In this document: one piece after another, positions 36,540 to 47,522 of the stretch
Numbering within the stretch: position 1 is the stretch's first letter
Layout: the number at the start of each line of letters is the position of its first letter
Source: Perca fluviatilis
Taxonomy: Eukaryota > Chordata > Actinopteri > Perciformes > Percidae
DNA: 64,000 nucleotides
Direction: 5' to 3'
Assembly (NCBI RefSeq): GCF_010015445.1
Contig: NC_053115.1
Location: 11,703,524-11,767,523 of the forward strand
Program-made: the position numbers and the translations under genes
Notes under the pieces: generated by a model
What the model saw: the letters and a program-made list of their open reading frames with translations, nothing else
Databases searched by the model: none
Told to the model about the DNA's origin: nothing

Positions 36540-36741
36540 GTCTTTTAGTCTTTTATATTATTCTTTTCTTTTCTGACCCACACTTTACAAGTGTTTATAC
36601 ACCAAATAGTTTTTATTTGTTTTAGTTTTTTTTAAAACTGATGTTTTTATCACTGGCCTGTTTTATTGTTTTGTGAAGCACTTTGTAACGTGGAGTTTGA
36701 AAAGTGCTCTATAAATAAATATTATTATCTTTTATTATTGA
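36540..36741 (+). mobile_element. LINE 3' tail remnant, L2/CR1-like
   Basis: The string gaagcactttgtaa followed by aaagtgctctataaataaat and an ATT-rich tail is the typical 3' end of fish L2-clade LINEs and of SINEs that borrow it. Only the terminal part remains, upstream coding sequence is absent, and the left limit is approximate. 5' truncation is usual for LINEs. Confidence 0.55.
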
Positions 36742-36804
36742 GATCTTGCAAAACAGTGTTTCTGTTGCAAGTGCAATATGATGGATATTTGTATGATTTT
36801 ATAA

Positions 36805-37330
36805 AACATCTAAACAACTATTGGATGCATTTTCATGGAATTTTGGACATTCATGTTCCCCAGATGAGGTGCAGGACCTACCGAATTTGGTGAACGCCTG
36901 AATTTTCCTCCAACACCACCAGCAGGTAGATATCTTTTTTAGTAAATGGAGTCCACAACTATTGGATGGATTCTCATGAAATTGAGTACATATTTGTTCG
37001 TGGTGCCCAGAGGATGAATCCTAATGGCTTTGGTAATCCCCCGACTTTACCTCTAGTGCCATCAGCGAGCCAAACTGTTTAATTTGTCCAATACTTTACA
37101 ACCAAATACCTGCAAAGCTAATGATATTCCCATTAGTCTCAGCTGCACTTTGTGTTTAGTCCTAATTAGCTTATGTTAGCATGCTAACACACTAAACTAA
37201 AATGGTGAACAAGGTAAACATTATATCTACTAAATATCAGCGTGGTAGCTTTATCATTGTGTGCATGTTAGTGTGTTGATGTTAGCAATTAGCTCAAGGC
37301 ATAACAGTGCCTAAGTGTACTCTCAAATGT
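36805..37330 (+). repeat. Dispersed fish repeat with internal duplication (copy 1)
   Basis: The opening contains two related units starting acaactattggatg at 36814 and 36955, a 141-bp offset. It continues into a gttagcatgctaac-rich part at 37170-37310. The 3' part matches, in reverse complement, 60910-61095. I recognise this as a widespread interspersed repeat of fish genomes but cannot name its class with certainty. It has no coding capacity, and the limits are approximate. Confidence 0.7.
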
Positions 37331-37925
37331 TGTGAGGAATATAGCAGGTTATAATGAAATCTCTGATTTGCTCTAAATCATACCATTCTGTATGGTTTCA
37401 GACACATAAGAAGAGTTTCATCATCAGTGCTGATCTTGGATCAGCTCAGCCCTTTACATCAGGATGAATGAGACACTCCTACTCTGGGAGACTTAATACA
37501 TTTTGGTCCAGACCTTTTCCTGGGAGAGACAGTGTGTCAAAACATCTTCTTCTAATGACTGCCTATACTTCGTCTAGCTGCTTTAAAACCAGAGGCCTCA
37601 TGCCAAGCTTTTGCCCATGCCAGGTTTTAGATCTCGTGACAGTTAGAGTTTTAGTCATATCTTGGCAGGTATGCTTATGCTGAGGGTTTCTCTGAGCAGG
37701 AAGTTTGGGGTTCGGCTGGTGTTATATTAACAGGGTCTGTCATCTCAGCTGGGCCCAGAGCTGAAATCAGATCTCACACACGTCTCTGCCTAACAGTGAT
37801 GAATTGTGTTGCCTCCTGAGCGCTGAGAACTTGCAGAACAACATTTAAACCCAAGACACACATTAAAATGTCACTCCTGTGTCTAACGATTGATTCTTTT
37901 TTTTCCGTGTGTAAAATAGATAATT
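37331..37925. other. Gene-free stretch, nothing recognised
   Basis: No exon or bounded repeat is visible. A 71-codon frame at 37468-37683 has no recognisable features. Confidence 0.55.
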
Positions 37926-38560
37926 GTCATGACCTGGCTCACATAGCCACGAGAAAAAAACAAGAGATACACAGTTTGCAACTAAAAGGTTTAACATTTA
38001 TTTACTACATATATAAGAAAATCATAATTAAATGAAGTAACGAGGAGTGGCAGCAGACTGATGAGTGAATGATGAACGCAAAGTGTTGTAAAGTGTAAAC
38101 CTAGCTATTAACCAGGACGAAGCCAACCAGGATGGATGGAGGATGGAGACTGAGCGGGTTGAAAGGCAAATCTTAACAACTCCTGGGAGACTGACCACGT
38201 GCTCCCAGTTGCGCTGACTTCGCTCCACCCATGAACCTGCAAGACAGCACAGAGAAAGAAACACAGCAGGCCCTGCTATAGCAGGAGGGCTGTCACATGA
38301 AATAGATATATTCTTTGCAATGATTAGGCACTGAGTTGAGTTCTTACTGAAAAACAAAAATGGTTAACACACAAATTACCTGCAGTTTCATCATCTGCCC
38401 GGCAGCTGAAGCTTTTGTCATCGACAGCGCCACGGTGCACGTTGTTGCTGCGTCTTTTAGCCCTCTCCAGTACTTTAAAGCTTGGTCCCATCTTGCCCTT
38501 GACAGAGAAGCTTGGCACCCTCACACAGTAATTATACCAGAGCTGACGTCTCCTCTTTCC
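37926..38560 (-). other. Minus-strand module with splice-like signals and poly(A) signal, unidentified
   Basis: On the minus strand an open stretch at about 38524-38380 (ending ...SCRADDETA) is followed by a donor-like cag/gtaatt. About 140 bp on, a strong acceptor (pyrimidine tract then ttgcag, near 38238-38260) leads into a frame beginning GSWVERSQRNWEHVV. The two frames join in phase. AATAAA lies at 37997-38002, and the module ends at the complement of tgtcatgacc at 37926. It could be the 3' end of an unknown gene or pseudogene. It could also be a solo LTR, since the end resembles a TG...CA terminus with a poly(A) signal about 70 bp before it. No protein family is recognised. Confidence 0.3.
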
Positions 38561-39873
38561 ATTGAATTATTGAGAAGGTGAAGAGGACAAAAGATCCCAC
38601 GTAGAGAGAGACAGAACTGTTCGCGTCCCAGTGGCCTCGGGATAAAAGAAATCCACAATGGACGCTGCTGCACAGACAAAAAAAAAACGCCTGCAGATGT
38701 TACTGTTGTGTCTATGTTGTCTTACAGTCAGCTTCACTAAACAACAGTCAGGGTTGCATATGTGATATATGTATATGTATTTTTAAACATGCTAATAACA
38801 CAACATATTTCACTGTATTTTGAATTACTACTTGTCCAAAAAATCACAAAGTAACAGACTGAGAAACGTGGACAGGAGTTTTCAATGATGCGCACAAGCT
38901 TCTCTGTATGCAAGCCTTTTAGGGTAGAGCGCCAGCTTATGCAGGATGTGTTTTACACCCCTTTGGCAATTTTAAACTACAGAAGCATAAGTGATTCCTA
39001 ATCTAGGGTGCCACTAGAAATACTGGACCCCTTGGAAAACAGCTCAATAACAGCCGTAACACAATACACATGAGCCATGGTGAAATGAGATGGGTATTCC
39101 TGTCCTTTTAGGGTTGACAATACAAATGTCAGTACAGCTGACTTCAGTAGTCAGGGTGCCCTTAGTCTAGTGTTGTCATTACACAGGAAACCCTTCCATC
39201 CTTATCTGAAGGGCTGCCTATGCTTGTGCAGAGTCTGCAGCTAGTTGTATCTACAGTACATTTACATTTCCTGAAATTAAAAGTAACCAACCTGAGCTGC
39301 CACTGACTGTGTGTCTGCACACTCTGTTTCACTTGTCAGAGGAGGTTTGTTTTATAATCTAAAAGCGACTTGTTGTATACAAAAATCAGTTCTCCTGTTT
39401 GCAAAGCTGGTGTCCCATTCACTACTCACATTGCATTGTAGCTCTGGCATTTGGTTATCAATTGCATAAATTAGCTTTTTCCCATCTAGTTCAACATTGA
39501 ACAGCCCAAGGTCACAGAAAAACTATAAAATGTGGTCTCTAGCTCTCATTTTCCCCTTAGGTAACATAAGGTGGCTTTGATTTTAAACCAGGGGAAAGAA
39601 TTAAAAGAAAATTAATCATGGAGTGAATGAATGAACAAAGTTGCCTAGAAAACATTTGTTATAAGTAAATGTGCCCTGAGAAATATATTACAATAGCAAC
39701 CACAAAAGAAATCTTTCACCTGGTTCCTGTTCACAAGTCACCCTTTTCACTTCTTCGTTGCCATGGCACCAGAGGGGTTGTAGTTCAGGCACGATTTTGC
39801 TTCAGTCTGCCTCCTCTCTCTGTGTGGGATATGATTTTACTTCACAATGGTATGCTTATGAAGATGCAGACTC
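38561..39873. other. Gene-free stretch, nothing recognised
   Basis: No exon, RNA gene or bounded repeat was found. Confidence 0.55.
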
Positions 39874-39886
39874 AGAAGGGACATTG

Positions 39887-40074
39887 TGGCCGGGTTGGCT
39901 CAGTGGGTAGAGCAGGCGCACGTATACTGAGAGGTTTATGCCTCGACGCAGAGGTCCAGGGTTGGAGTCCTACCTGGGACTATTTCCTGCATGTCTTCCC
40001 CCTTCTCTCTCCCCTTTCTCACCTAGCTGTCCTGTCAAAAATTAAAAATGTGGAAAAGCCCAAAAAATAATCTT
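39887..40074 (+). mobile_element. tRNA-derived SINE, 188 bp (copy 2), perfect 13-bp duplication
   Basis: A polymerase III A-box region (tggctcagtgggtagagc) and a B box (ggttggagtcc) head the element. A pyrimidine-rich body and the tail gcccaaaaaataatctt follow. The exact direct repeat agaagggacattg lies at 39874-39886 and 40075-40087. The perfect duplication and good A box indicate a younger insertion than the copy at 31627. The 133-codon frame across it is not a gene. Confidence 0.93.
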
Positions 40075-40087
40075 AGAAGGGACATTG

Positions 40088-41689
40088 AATCATTTAAATA
40101 TTGTGTGAAACAAATTTAATTGAGAGACTCGTGAGATTAACCTGTGTTTATCAAGATCGTCACTGTGGCTCAAAAGAAGTGACAATATAAAACGTGTATG
40201 TACTTAGAGTACTTCTGAATACTTGGATGTATTCTAAGCAATACCACATGAATTGAAATGTCTGAAACACTCAATCATTTCTGATCATTTCAACATTTGT
40301 TACACCCAGCTACTTCAGGTTTAAATGACACATTTTGTGAAAACATTTTATGGTTCGGAGGATCTTGTTTTCCTTCTCCTGAGGGGGGGGGTCACACAGT
40401 GTCCCACTCAGTGTTTCTTATGTAATCCACACGAGGGAGCTTACATAATCTATTTGATGGTAAGACCTTGAGGTTTCTGTGGGATTGCGCTCGAGGGCTT
40501 GATGTTATTTGTTAACCTGAGAATTTTTCAGTATTTCCGTGGACACACAAGCACACACAAAAAAATCTTCTTTTCACTTCAAGCTGTCTTCCACACAGCA
40601 ACCCATTACAGAGAGAAAAGGTGACATGTAGCAGTAGCACAGGATGTCTGGCCTCAGTTCAGTGCCTCCATCTCAACCCGTGACAGAGCAGTGAATGGCC
40701 CTCACTCACAGCTGTCCTAGACTCAGTCAGCCAAGCACAGCTCAAACCTGGAAAACAACATGATATGCTAGGATGCTAAGATGCGCCTGGCAGTGCAATT
40801 TTCTTCCTAGAAGAGATAGAGGGACAGGGAGTTATTTAAATGCTAAACAATGCAACCTGTCGCTGTAAGCACAGACAACTTCCTGATGACTTCCTGGTTG
40901 GATCAGTCATAGAAGAATGCAGTGCAAGAGGCCATATAAGGAAAGTGGAGAAATCCTCTAAGGTTACAGGGCTGATGTCACAGAAAATACATATACAGCA
41001 TTTTAATAAACAACATCCAACTAAAGATTACAAATTAAAGCTCCCACATTTTCCAAAATCATCCAATTGCTAAGATCAGTTATGATATTCTAAAGAGTGC
41101 TTGATATTTGATCTTATTCCTTTATGTAATCTTCAACAAATGTAGCAGCAGCAACCTACACCATGTATAACTTGAACAGCATGAATAAACTTGATCCTCA
41201 TTAGCTATAACAGCCTTCCTGCTGAATAACACAGAGCAAAATCAAAGCTGTCTCTGCACTTCATCAAATATGACATACAGCATGGTGCCATATGGAGGAT
41301 AAAAAAGGTACAAGGTAAGTAGGAAGCTTAATAAAGGTTCATCTACATTAACAACCCACGATTCCAACTCACCACTGGCTGACTTGACATCTAATGAAAG
41401 GAGAAAAATGTGTGTGGGAGCTCAAATAATTTTCTATTATTGTTTTAAAGCGTCTCCAACATCTCCATAACTGGTTTAGAAGGCTTGTTGATCAGAAAAT
41501 GTGGGAATTATTCCTTTTTATATGAGAACTTAACACATTCAGTCATATGTTTAGAGTACCACGAAGTCAAATCTAGCCTCCTGCCGCACATACATCTTAG
41601 TGCGTGCGAGCTCATGTGAGTCCATCACTTTGAAACTGTTGGCCCTCCCAGTCCCCTGGGCTGGAAGTGTGTGGGACAGCGGTGCTCAA
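40088..41689. other. Gene-free stretch, nothing recognised
   Basis: Apart from a run of nine or ten G near 40383-40391 there is no simple repeat. No exon or bounded transposon is seen. Confidence 0.55.
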
Positions 41690-41964
41690 ATCCATCCTTG
41701 AATCCTGACCCACGGTGGCTTGATGGCTTTGTCGTTAAAGCTAACGCACAACGGTTTGCCCCCCAGGTCGCCCCCGGTGAGCGTGAGCTAACCCCTGTGA
41801 GCTAACACCGTTAGCTCTGTCAGCACTGTTGCTGTTAGTGCTGTTAGCAGTTCTAGCAATGCTAGCTGCCGCAATTTCAGCTCAGCCCCCCTTCCATGTC
41901 GTCACAGGTGAAAGCCGCGTGCAAGCAATTCTGGCCTAGACCCTGAATGTCATGTATAGCCCCT
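41690..41964 (-). mobile_element. Probable MITE fragment rich in gttagc motifs
   Basis: The right end reads catgtatagccccttt and abuts TTAA at 41965-41968. Read on the minus strand this begins aaaggggctatacatg, a terminus seen in common fish repeats. The interior carries many gctaac and gttagc motifs (41745-41865). The left terminus was not found, so the left limit is approximate and the copy may be truncated. Confidence 0.4.
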
Positions 41965-41970
41965 TTAACC

Positions 41971-42048
41971 TTATATGATGAGAATATGTCAATGCTTTAT
42001 ATGATGAGAATATGTCAATGCTTTATATGATGAGAATATGTCAATGCT
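41971..42048 (+). repeat. Minisatellite, 26-bp unit, three perfect copies
   Basis: The unit beginning ttatatgatgagaatatgtc and ending aatgct is repeated exactly three times (41971, 41997, 42023). Identity between copies implies recent duplication. It starts two bases after the repeat fragment ending in TTAACC. Confidence 0.97.
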
Positions 42049-42079
42049 GAGTTTACAGCTTGTTCTGCTGCCCCCAAGT

Positions 42080-42400
42080 GGCCAAAAGAAATCAATAAAT
42101 TATCTATCTATAAATTGCAGGAACGTCTGTCTGTCTGTCTATGTGGGTGTTATGCGCATATCTCTAGAACCGTTAGTCCGATGGATTTCAAACCTGACAG
42201 GTGTCTTGCTACGGGCACGAGCCAAGTTTGACGTTGTTTGAATAAGAAATGCAAAAGATATCGTTAAATATATAGGTAAAAGAAGCACACATTGGCTTTT
42301 GCTGCTCTAGCCGCTCTAGTCGCTGGCCACTCCCCCTCTGCTCACTGAGTGAGCAGTGAGCAGAGACCAGAGACAGAGAGCTTTGGCAGCTAAAATGTGA
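42080..42400. repeat. Probable dispersed repeat with terminal hairpin
   Basis: It contains a gtctgtctgtctgtct run and the phrase gcgcatatctctagaaccgt (42154-42173), which I associate with a widely scattered fish repeat. Near its end ctctgctcact at 42336-42346 is perfectly complementary to 42355-42365. A 3' hairpin is typical of Helitrons, but CTAG-type Helitron ends were not confirmed, so the class is open. Confidence 0.4.
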
Positions 42401-42457
42401 CATACACCTCAGACCCACAAAAATGTGCAAAGTAGCACTACGTTAACGACACAAGAC

Positions 42458-42458
<1 letters not shown>

Positions 42459-42493
<35 letters not shown>

Positions 42494-42504
42494 GCGTGTG
42501 CGCG

Positions 42505-42569
<65 letters not shown>
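42459..42569. repeat. Compound (TC)n then (CA)n microsatellite
   Basis: A (TC)16 tract at 42459-42490 is followed by a mixed gtgcgcgcacg patch and a (CA)n tract at 42509-42569. Alternating purine-pyrimidine in the centre could adopt Z-DNA. Confidence 0.95.
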
Positions 42570-42571
<2 letters not shown>

Positions 42572-44702
42572 TCCGGTTCTGGTGGTTGATGAACACAGAT
42601 GTGCTGATTAGCTCTCATAACGGGCCGGATGGGTAAGCGCACTGCCTTGAGTCCATGACGCTAATGTCTGATTACTCCACATTGTCATTGTGATATTTTG
42701 TGATTATATTCTGAATCTGCAGCATTCTCTGTCAGGTATACATACAGTAGTACAATGTCGGTCTCTGATGTAGACGTAGCCTACACTGTAAGTCAGTAGT
42801 AGGCTATACAGTGGAGTTGCATTGTGGTTTGGGGTCCTTCTGTAAGTAATTTTGGGGTACAATTTGGTTTTGAAGAATTCTACAAGCAGCAATACCACAG
42901 GCCAAGCAATCGGCCCGTTCCAAACAGGCACATTTTCAACGACCACTGCACTAGTTTAGTAAACAAAGAGAAGTATGTAATATTACAGACAAAATAGTAC
43001 AACTGAGATGTTGGGGGCAAATATATAGACCTACCACTACCCTATTACCTTCAGAGAAGAAGAACACTGCTGTCTGTAATTATGTACTTAGCTAATTCTT
43101 GTGATTAGCATTAAATTGCATTTCAATTTTAAATCGTTAAATTCAACATCACCAATCCTTCAACTTATTCTCTTCCACTTGCTCTTAAAACGTTTTGCGA
43201 GTGTCACCATGGCCATTCCATCAAGGGCACTGTTCCACATTCGCAGACAACATGGCTTAGCTCGAGACAATGGTCAGCAATAACTGCACCCACAATACAA
43301 CCTCAACCCCCTCTCTCTACCAGTGGCTCCCAGGTTTCATGTGAGGAGTTTCACTTTAAGACATCCAATTTGGTCAACTGGCCTTAACCAGCAGCATCAA
43401 AGAAATTCAGAGTGTAAGGTGAGCAATACATAAGCTGGCTCACATTTAGAAAATGATCATGAACAATCATCATCATTATTTAAATGGTGCACCGATATAA
43501 TAGAGATTTGTTATTAATTTAGTGAGATGTCTTTAACAAGATGAACATATCAGCAACAAGCACAAGCGAAACATCTCCCAGCTAAGCAGCATCCTTTCCC
43601 GCCAAGCACACCAGAACAGAGCACAGTTATATATGTGAGCTATTGCTTGCTATTGTATGTCTCAATGCAGATAAGAAACTAAAAGACATTATTCTGTCTT
43701 TCATTTTCTGCAGTAGGTGTCCTGTGACAGCAGACAGAAGAGGAATGAAAAGCAGCAGGCGTGTTGAAACGTACCAAGCAATGCTTTCTCTAACTGCATT
43801 TATTCACCGTATGACACAGAAATGATGGCAAAATTGCTTTTTCAATTTATTTCTCTAAACAGAATGCAATTGCAGTGAGTGTGACAAGCTGCAAATTGCG
43901 CAATTCCAAAACGTTATTAAGCAACGCAGACAGGTAATCAAGACGAAGGAACTATGCTGAGCTTTATTGTTAAATGTTTCCATCTCATACCTCCCTTTGT
44001 TTTAGTACACACACACACTTGAATACATGTGCAGAAATCTCCAGTGCTACGGACGTACTTATCTAATGACCTTGTACACGTAGTAAAGATATCCCCATTT
44101 GACACAGCTAATTGGTCGACGTGTCAGAGGATGTTTAGCGGCTTAGGAAATCACATCTGCCCATTGATTTCTCCCCACTACACCCCCTCCATCAAACATT
44201 GTATTGCTTAATCCAGTCTACAACTCTATTGTTGTGAATCCTCAATAGATTCTCAGGCAGAGGAGGAGGCGAGAAAGAAAGAAAGGGAGAGGGATATCGA
44301 AAGAGAGGGGAGTGAACAAGCGATTAAGAAGGCACTTGGGATGGGGAAGGAAAATTAGAGACTGTGGGTTTGTGTGTGTGAGAACGAGAATCAAACAACA
44401 GCGTAGATGCAATCAGATGCAGAAGAGAGGGCAGAATGGAGAATACATCCACTCTCCTTTGTGCTGAAGCATATTTAATGGCAGGAGGTTGTCATGCGGC
44501 AGTATGCCTTCACATGCTACTGTGGCATGCTACTCGTGTAGGTTCTGAGCTGCTGTGCCAGCTGAAGCGTGCTAGGTTGTGCTGTGGCATCTGCTCTCAG
44601 CTTTAAGCTTGTCTGCCCTATGGTTAATCAGGAGAGTTCCTCTGTCTTCCTGTCTCTGCACTGAGTCTTCTGATACTTTTAAACCTATATTTAGGGTCAT
44701 AG

Positions 44703-44776
<74 letters not shown>

Positions 44777-45106
44777 TGTGTTACAAGCTTAGCTTGTCTT
44801 CTATGTTCAAATAAGAGAAATCTTTGGTAATAATTTGATTGCAGTACATCTTAGCAAATTATGCTTGTTTCAGTGTCTTTTGAAAAAACGTCACATCACG
44901 CTCAACTGATTTATTTAGTCTTAATGATGAGTCTAATAATTCAACAATAAAAATGTCTACTTATGTACCGGTTCATTTGATATCTTACGAAAAGTTTTGC
45001 ACTGTCTTTGGTGCATTTTCCTATGAATGTCCAGATGGACACAAGCAAGCAGTGCAACTGGCAAGCTCCTGCAGTGCAAAGTCGTTCAGGCAACAGAAAT
45101 ACTTGG
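42570..45106. other. Gene-free stretch with one microsatellite
   Basis: Only the CA tract at 44703-44772 and a purine-rich patch near 44255-44420 stand out. Frames of 60-80 codons are unrecognised. Confidence 0.55.
44703..44772. repeat. Interrupted (CA)n microsatellite, 70 bp
   Basis: CA repeats with a GA interruption near 44729. Confidence 0.95.
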
Positions 45107-45246
45107 TTAAAGGTGCTGTAGGTAGGATTGTGAAGATCCAGGACTTGGCCAAAGAATTTGAACATCAATAACTTCTCAGTCCCTCCCCTCCCTTTCTGCT
45201 AGAGGCCAAACGGTCTCCTAAGCCCCTCCCCCCACAAGGTAAAATG

Positions 45247-46066
45247 AATAGGCTCGTTCGAGATGAACTGCGCCTCGCCTGTAAAGTAGACGAGAGCAGG
45301 CGGCAGCAGCCGGGGGCGGTGACAAAAATCCGCTCTCAAGTCGGACAGTTTTCCAGCTGATTCCAGCAGCCTTCAGGCTGAACAGGAAGTGACAGGAACA
45401 CTGTGGTCCGATTCCAATTTAATAAAATGTTATCAGACCCATATATCAGCTCCTACGCAGTCTCCAGTTGTTTTTATTATGACAGAGTAGCTGTCAAAAT
45501 GCTCTACATGCGATCTGTTGCTGATTTTAGTTACCAACAGACTGTAGATGATCTGTAATCTGAACAGATTTAGTCTCTCTGACTTCTAAACATAACTATC
45601 AGCCACACAACATGTGTTCTGTACAGAATAAGCTTTTAAATCAGACACATAGCAGTTAAAATCCCATTTCATCATCCCTCGATTCCAAATCAATAAAAAG
45701 TTTATATAAAACATCATGTTGAGTCGATTCTGAACCAATCAGCTGTTCGATCAGCTGAGAGACCGGCGTTTCCCAGCATGCACTGGGTCCGCATGCGTCC
45801 GCCTGGCTCTTGCAGTTGGTGAAAAGCAACTGCGCTACCTGCGTCTCAGAACTGCGGCCGCCTTGGTCTCGTGAGATTATCGTTGCCCACGTGTGCATGA
45901 CGTCAGAGCAAGTCGGGATCAAGTCGGGATCAAGTCGGGATCAAGTCGGGATCAAGTCGGGATCAAGTCGGGATCAAGTCGGACACAAATCTAACCGGCA
46001 TGCATTGGGCGGCGATCGCCGGTGATCGATTCTGTGCAGATCTGGCTCATCTCGAACGAGCCTATT
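45247..46066. repeat. Perfect 20-bp inverted repeat enclosing about 780 bp
   Basis: The 20 bases 45247-45266 (aataggctcgttcgagatga) are exactly complementary to 46047-46066. They may be termini of another nested element or an ancestral sub-terminal repeat of the outer element. I could not see a target duplication next to them. Confidence 0.85.
45910..45982 (+). repeat. Minisatellite, 11-bp unit, six full copies plus a partial
   Basis: The unit aagtcgggatc is repeated six times without error (45910-45975) and followed by a seven-base partial. It lies within the nested transposon complex. Its translation gives a regular Gly-Ile-Lys-Ser-Gly-type pattern that is not a real protein. Confidence 0.97.
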
Positions 46067-46219
46067 GTGTGTGCATGAGCAGCGATTGACACGCAGTTAG
46101 ACCCCCTCCCCCCCTGGCCCTGATTGGTGTAAATGAACAGGGAGCGGGGGATTTTTGCAAATCGCACTTTTTTAAAATTAGCTGCTTCATGTAGTTCTAC
46201 TGGAACATAGGGTCAGTTT

Positions 46220-47225
46220 CAGAGGTGTCAAGTAATGAAGTACAAATACTTTGTTACCTTACTTAAGTAGAAATTTTGGGTATCTATACTTTACTGGAGT
46301 AATTATTTTACAGCAGACTTTTTACTTCTACTCCTTACATTTTCACGCAATTATCTGTACTTTCTACTCCTTACATTTTAAAAATAGCCTCGTTACTCCT
46401 ATTTCAGTTTGGCTTGTTTTCATTCCGGCTTGTCATCCTTAAAAAAAACACAAACACAAAAAAAACCTACCCAGACAAATCGCGGCATCCGGAGAGAGTG
46501 AATTTGATTGTGGTTGGATGAGAAGTATAAACATATACCATGCCGACACCCTATTGGTTTGCTAATACGGCACCAGTGCCTTAACGACCGTTATCTACCG
46601 GACCGAATAGCAACGCGGATTTCGGTGCCTTGTTTCGGTGCCACTTAAATGCCTGCGCTTCTCTCTGATGCTCCGAAAACGGACATTAGAGGGAACTGAA
46701 ACATCGCCGCATGGGACGCTAGTTAACGCTACACTCGGCAGCAGGTAACGTTAGCCTACCGTTAGCTAGCAGCTGGAGTAAACAAGGTTACAATGCTGAC
46801 AGCAAAACGGTGTAAAAGTGTGTCTGTATTTCACTGGAGAGGACTGTAACACCAGACTGTAGCTGCCGTTGTCTGATAAACACAGAAGAGATGTGTCACC
46901 TTTTCAGCCCTTCTGAGTTTGCACGTATGATTTTAATATAACATTATTATAGTCATTATGGCCTTTAGAAAAATGTTTTTTGTGGAGGTGGGTTAGTGCA
47001 CTATAGGCCCCTGTTGGGCGGGCTAAGCTTTTGTACTTTTTGGCATTTTTTCCCCTTTACATTACGTTTACTTTTATACTTTAAGTAGTTTTGAAACCAG
47101 TACTTTTACACTTTTACTTAAGTAAAAAGCTTGAGTTGATACTTCAACTTCTACAGAAGTCTTTTCAAACCCTAGTATCTATACTTCTACTTGAGTAATG
47201 AATGTGAATACTTTTGACACCTCTG
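46220..47225. mobile_element. hAT-type element, 1006 bp, perfect 8-bp duplication, nested
   Basis: The left end cagaggtgtcaagta matches the complement of the right end (cagaggtgtcaaaagta) apart from a short gap. The exact 8-bp duplication gtcagttt occupies 46212-46219 and 47226-47233. Sub-terminal actttac and ttacttaag motifs are repeated at both ends. The interior near 46560-46690 resembles the MITE at 24195-24470 (shared aacgc-atttcggt and gctccgaaa-cggac stretches). No transposase is encoded. Confidence 0.92.
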
Positions 47226-47522
47226 GTCAGTTTCAGCAAATATGACAGAAAGTTAGTTTTATAAGGCTAACCTACTGCATCTTTAAGTTTAGGAAAAGAT
47301 GATGGTTGGGTTTAAAATAAGAACATTTGTTACATAACCTGTATCTTGTTGTTAGTTAGGTACGTAAGTTATGTAACAAAAGTAAGTTAAAATAATCATT
47401 GACTTTTGCTTTCACAGGGGACACAGACACGAACAGCGGTCTCCTGGGTGAAAGTCCTGTGTTTGTTTTGTTGTGTTTCAGCCCTGCACGTCCTGGCTCA
47501 CTTACGTGGGTTATATATATAC

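Larger units (their letters stand above)
45111..47282. mobile_element. Outer TTAA-flanked non-autonomous transposon with nested insertions
   Basis: The left end aggtgctgtagg corresponds to the complement of the right end (agatgcagtagg), 10 of 12. TTAA stands at 45107-45110 and 47283-47286. TTAA duplication is the hallmark of piggyBac-type elements, but the short and imperfect termini leave the superfamily uncertain. Without the hAT-type insertion at 46220-47225 and its duplication it would be about 1.16 kb. It contains a large inner inverted repeat and an 11-bp minisatellite. No transposase frame is seen. Confidence 0.7.

Noticed and set aside
36814..37075. Two related units that could suggest a CRISPR-like or satellite array
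   Set aside because: Only two diverged units 141 bp apart, belonging to a dispersed fish repeat. There is no regular spacer pattern and the genome is eukaryotic.
45810..46025. Frame with a regular Gly-Ile-Lys-Ser-Gly-Ser repeat
   Set aside because: It is the translation of the 11-bp minisatellite (three units shift through all frames) inside a transposon.
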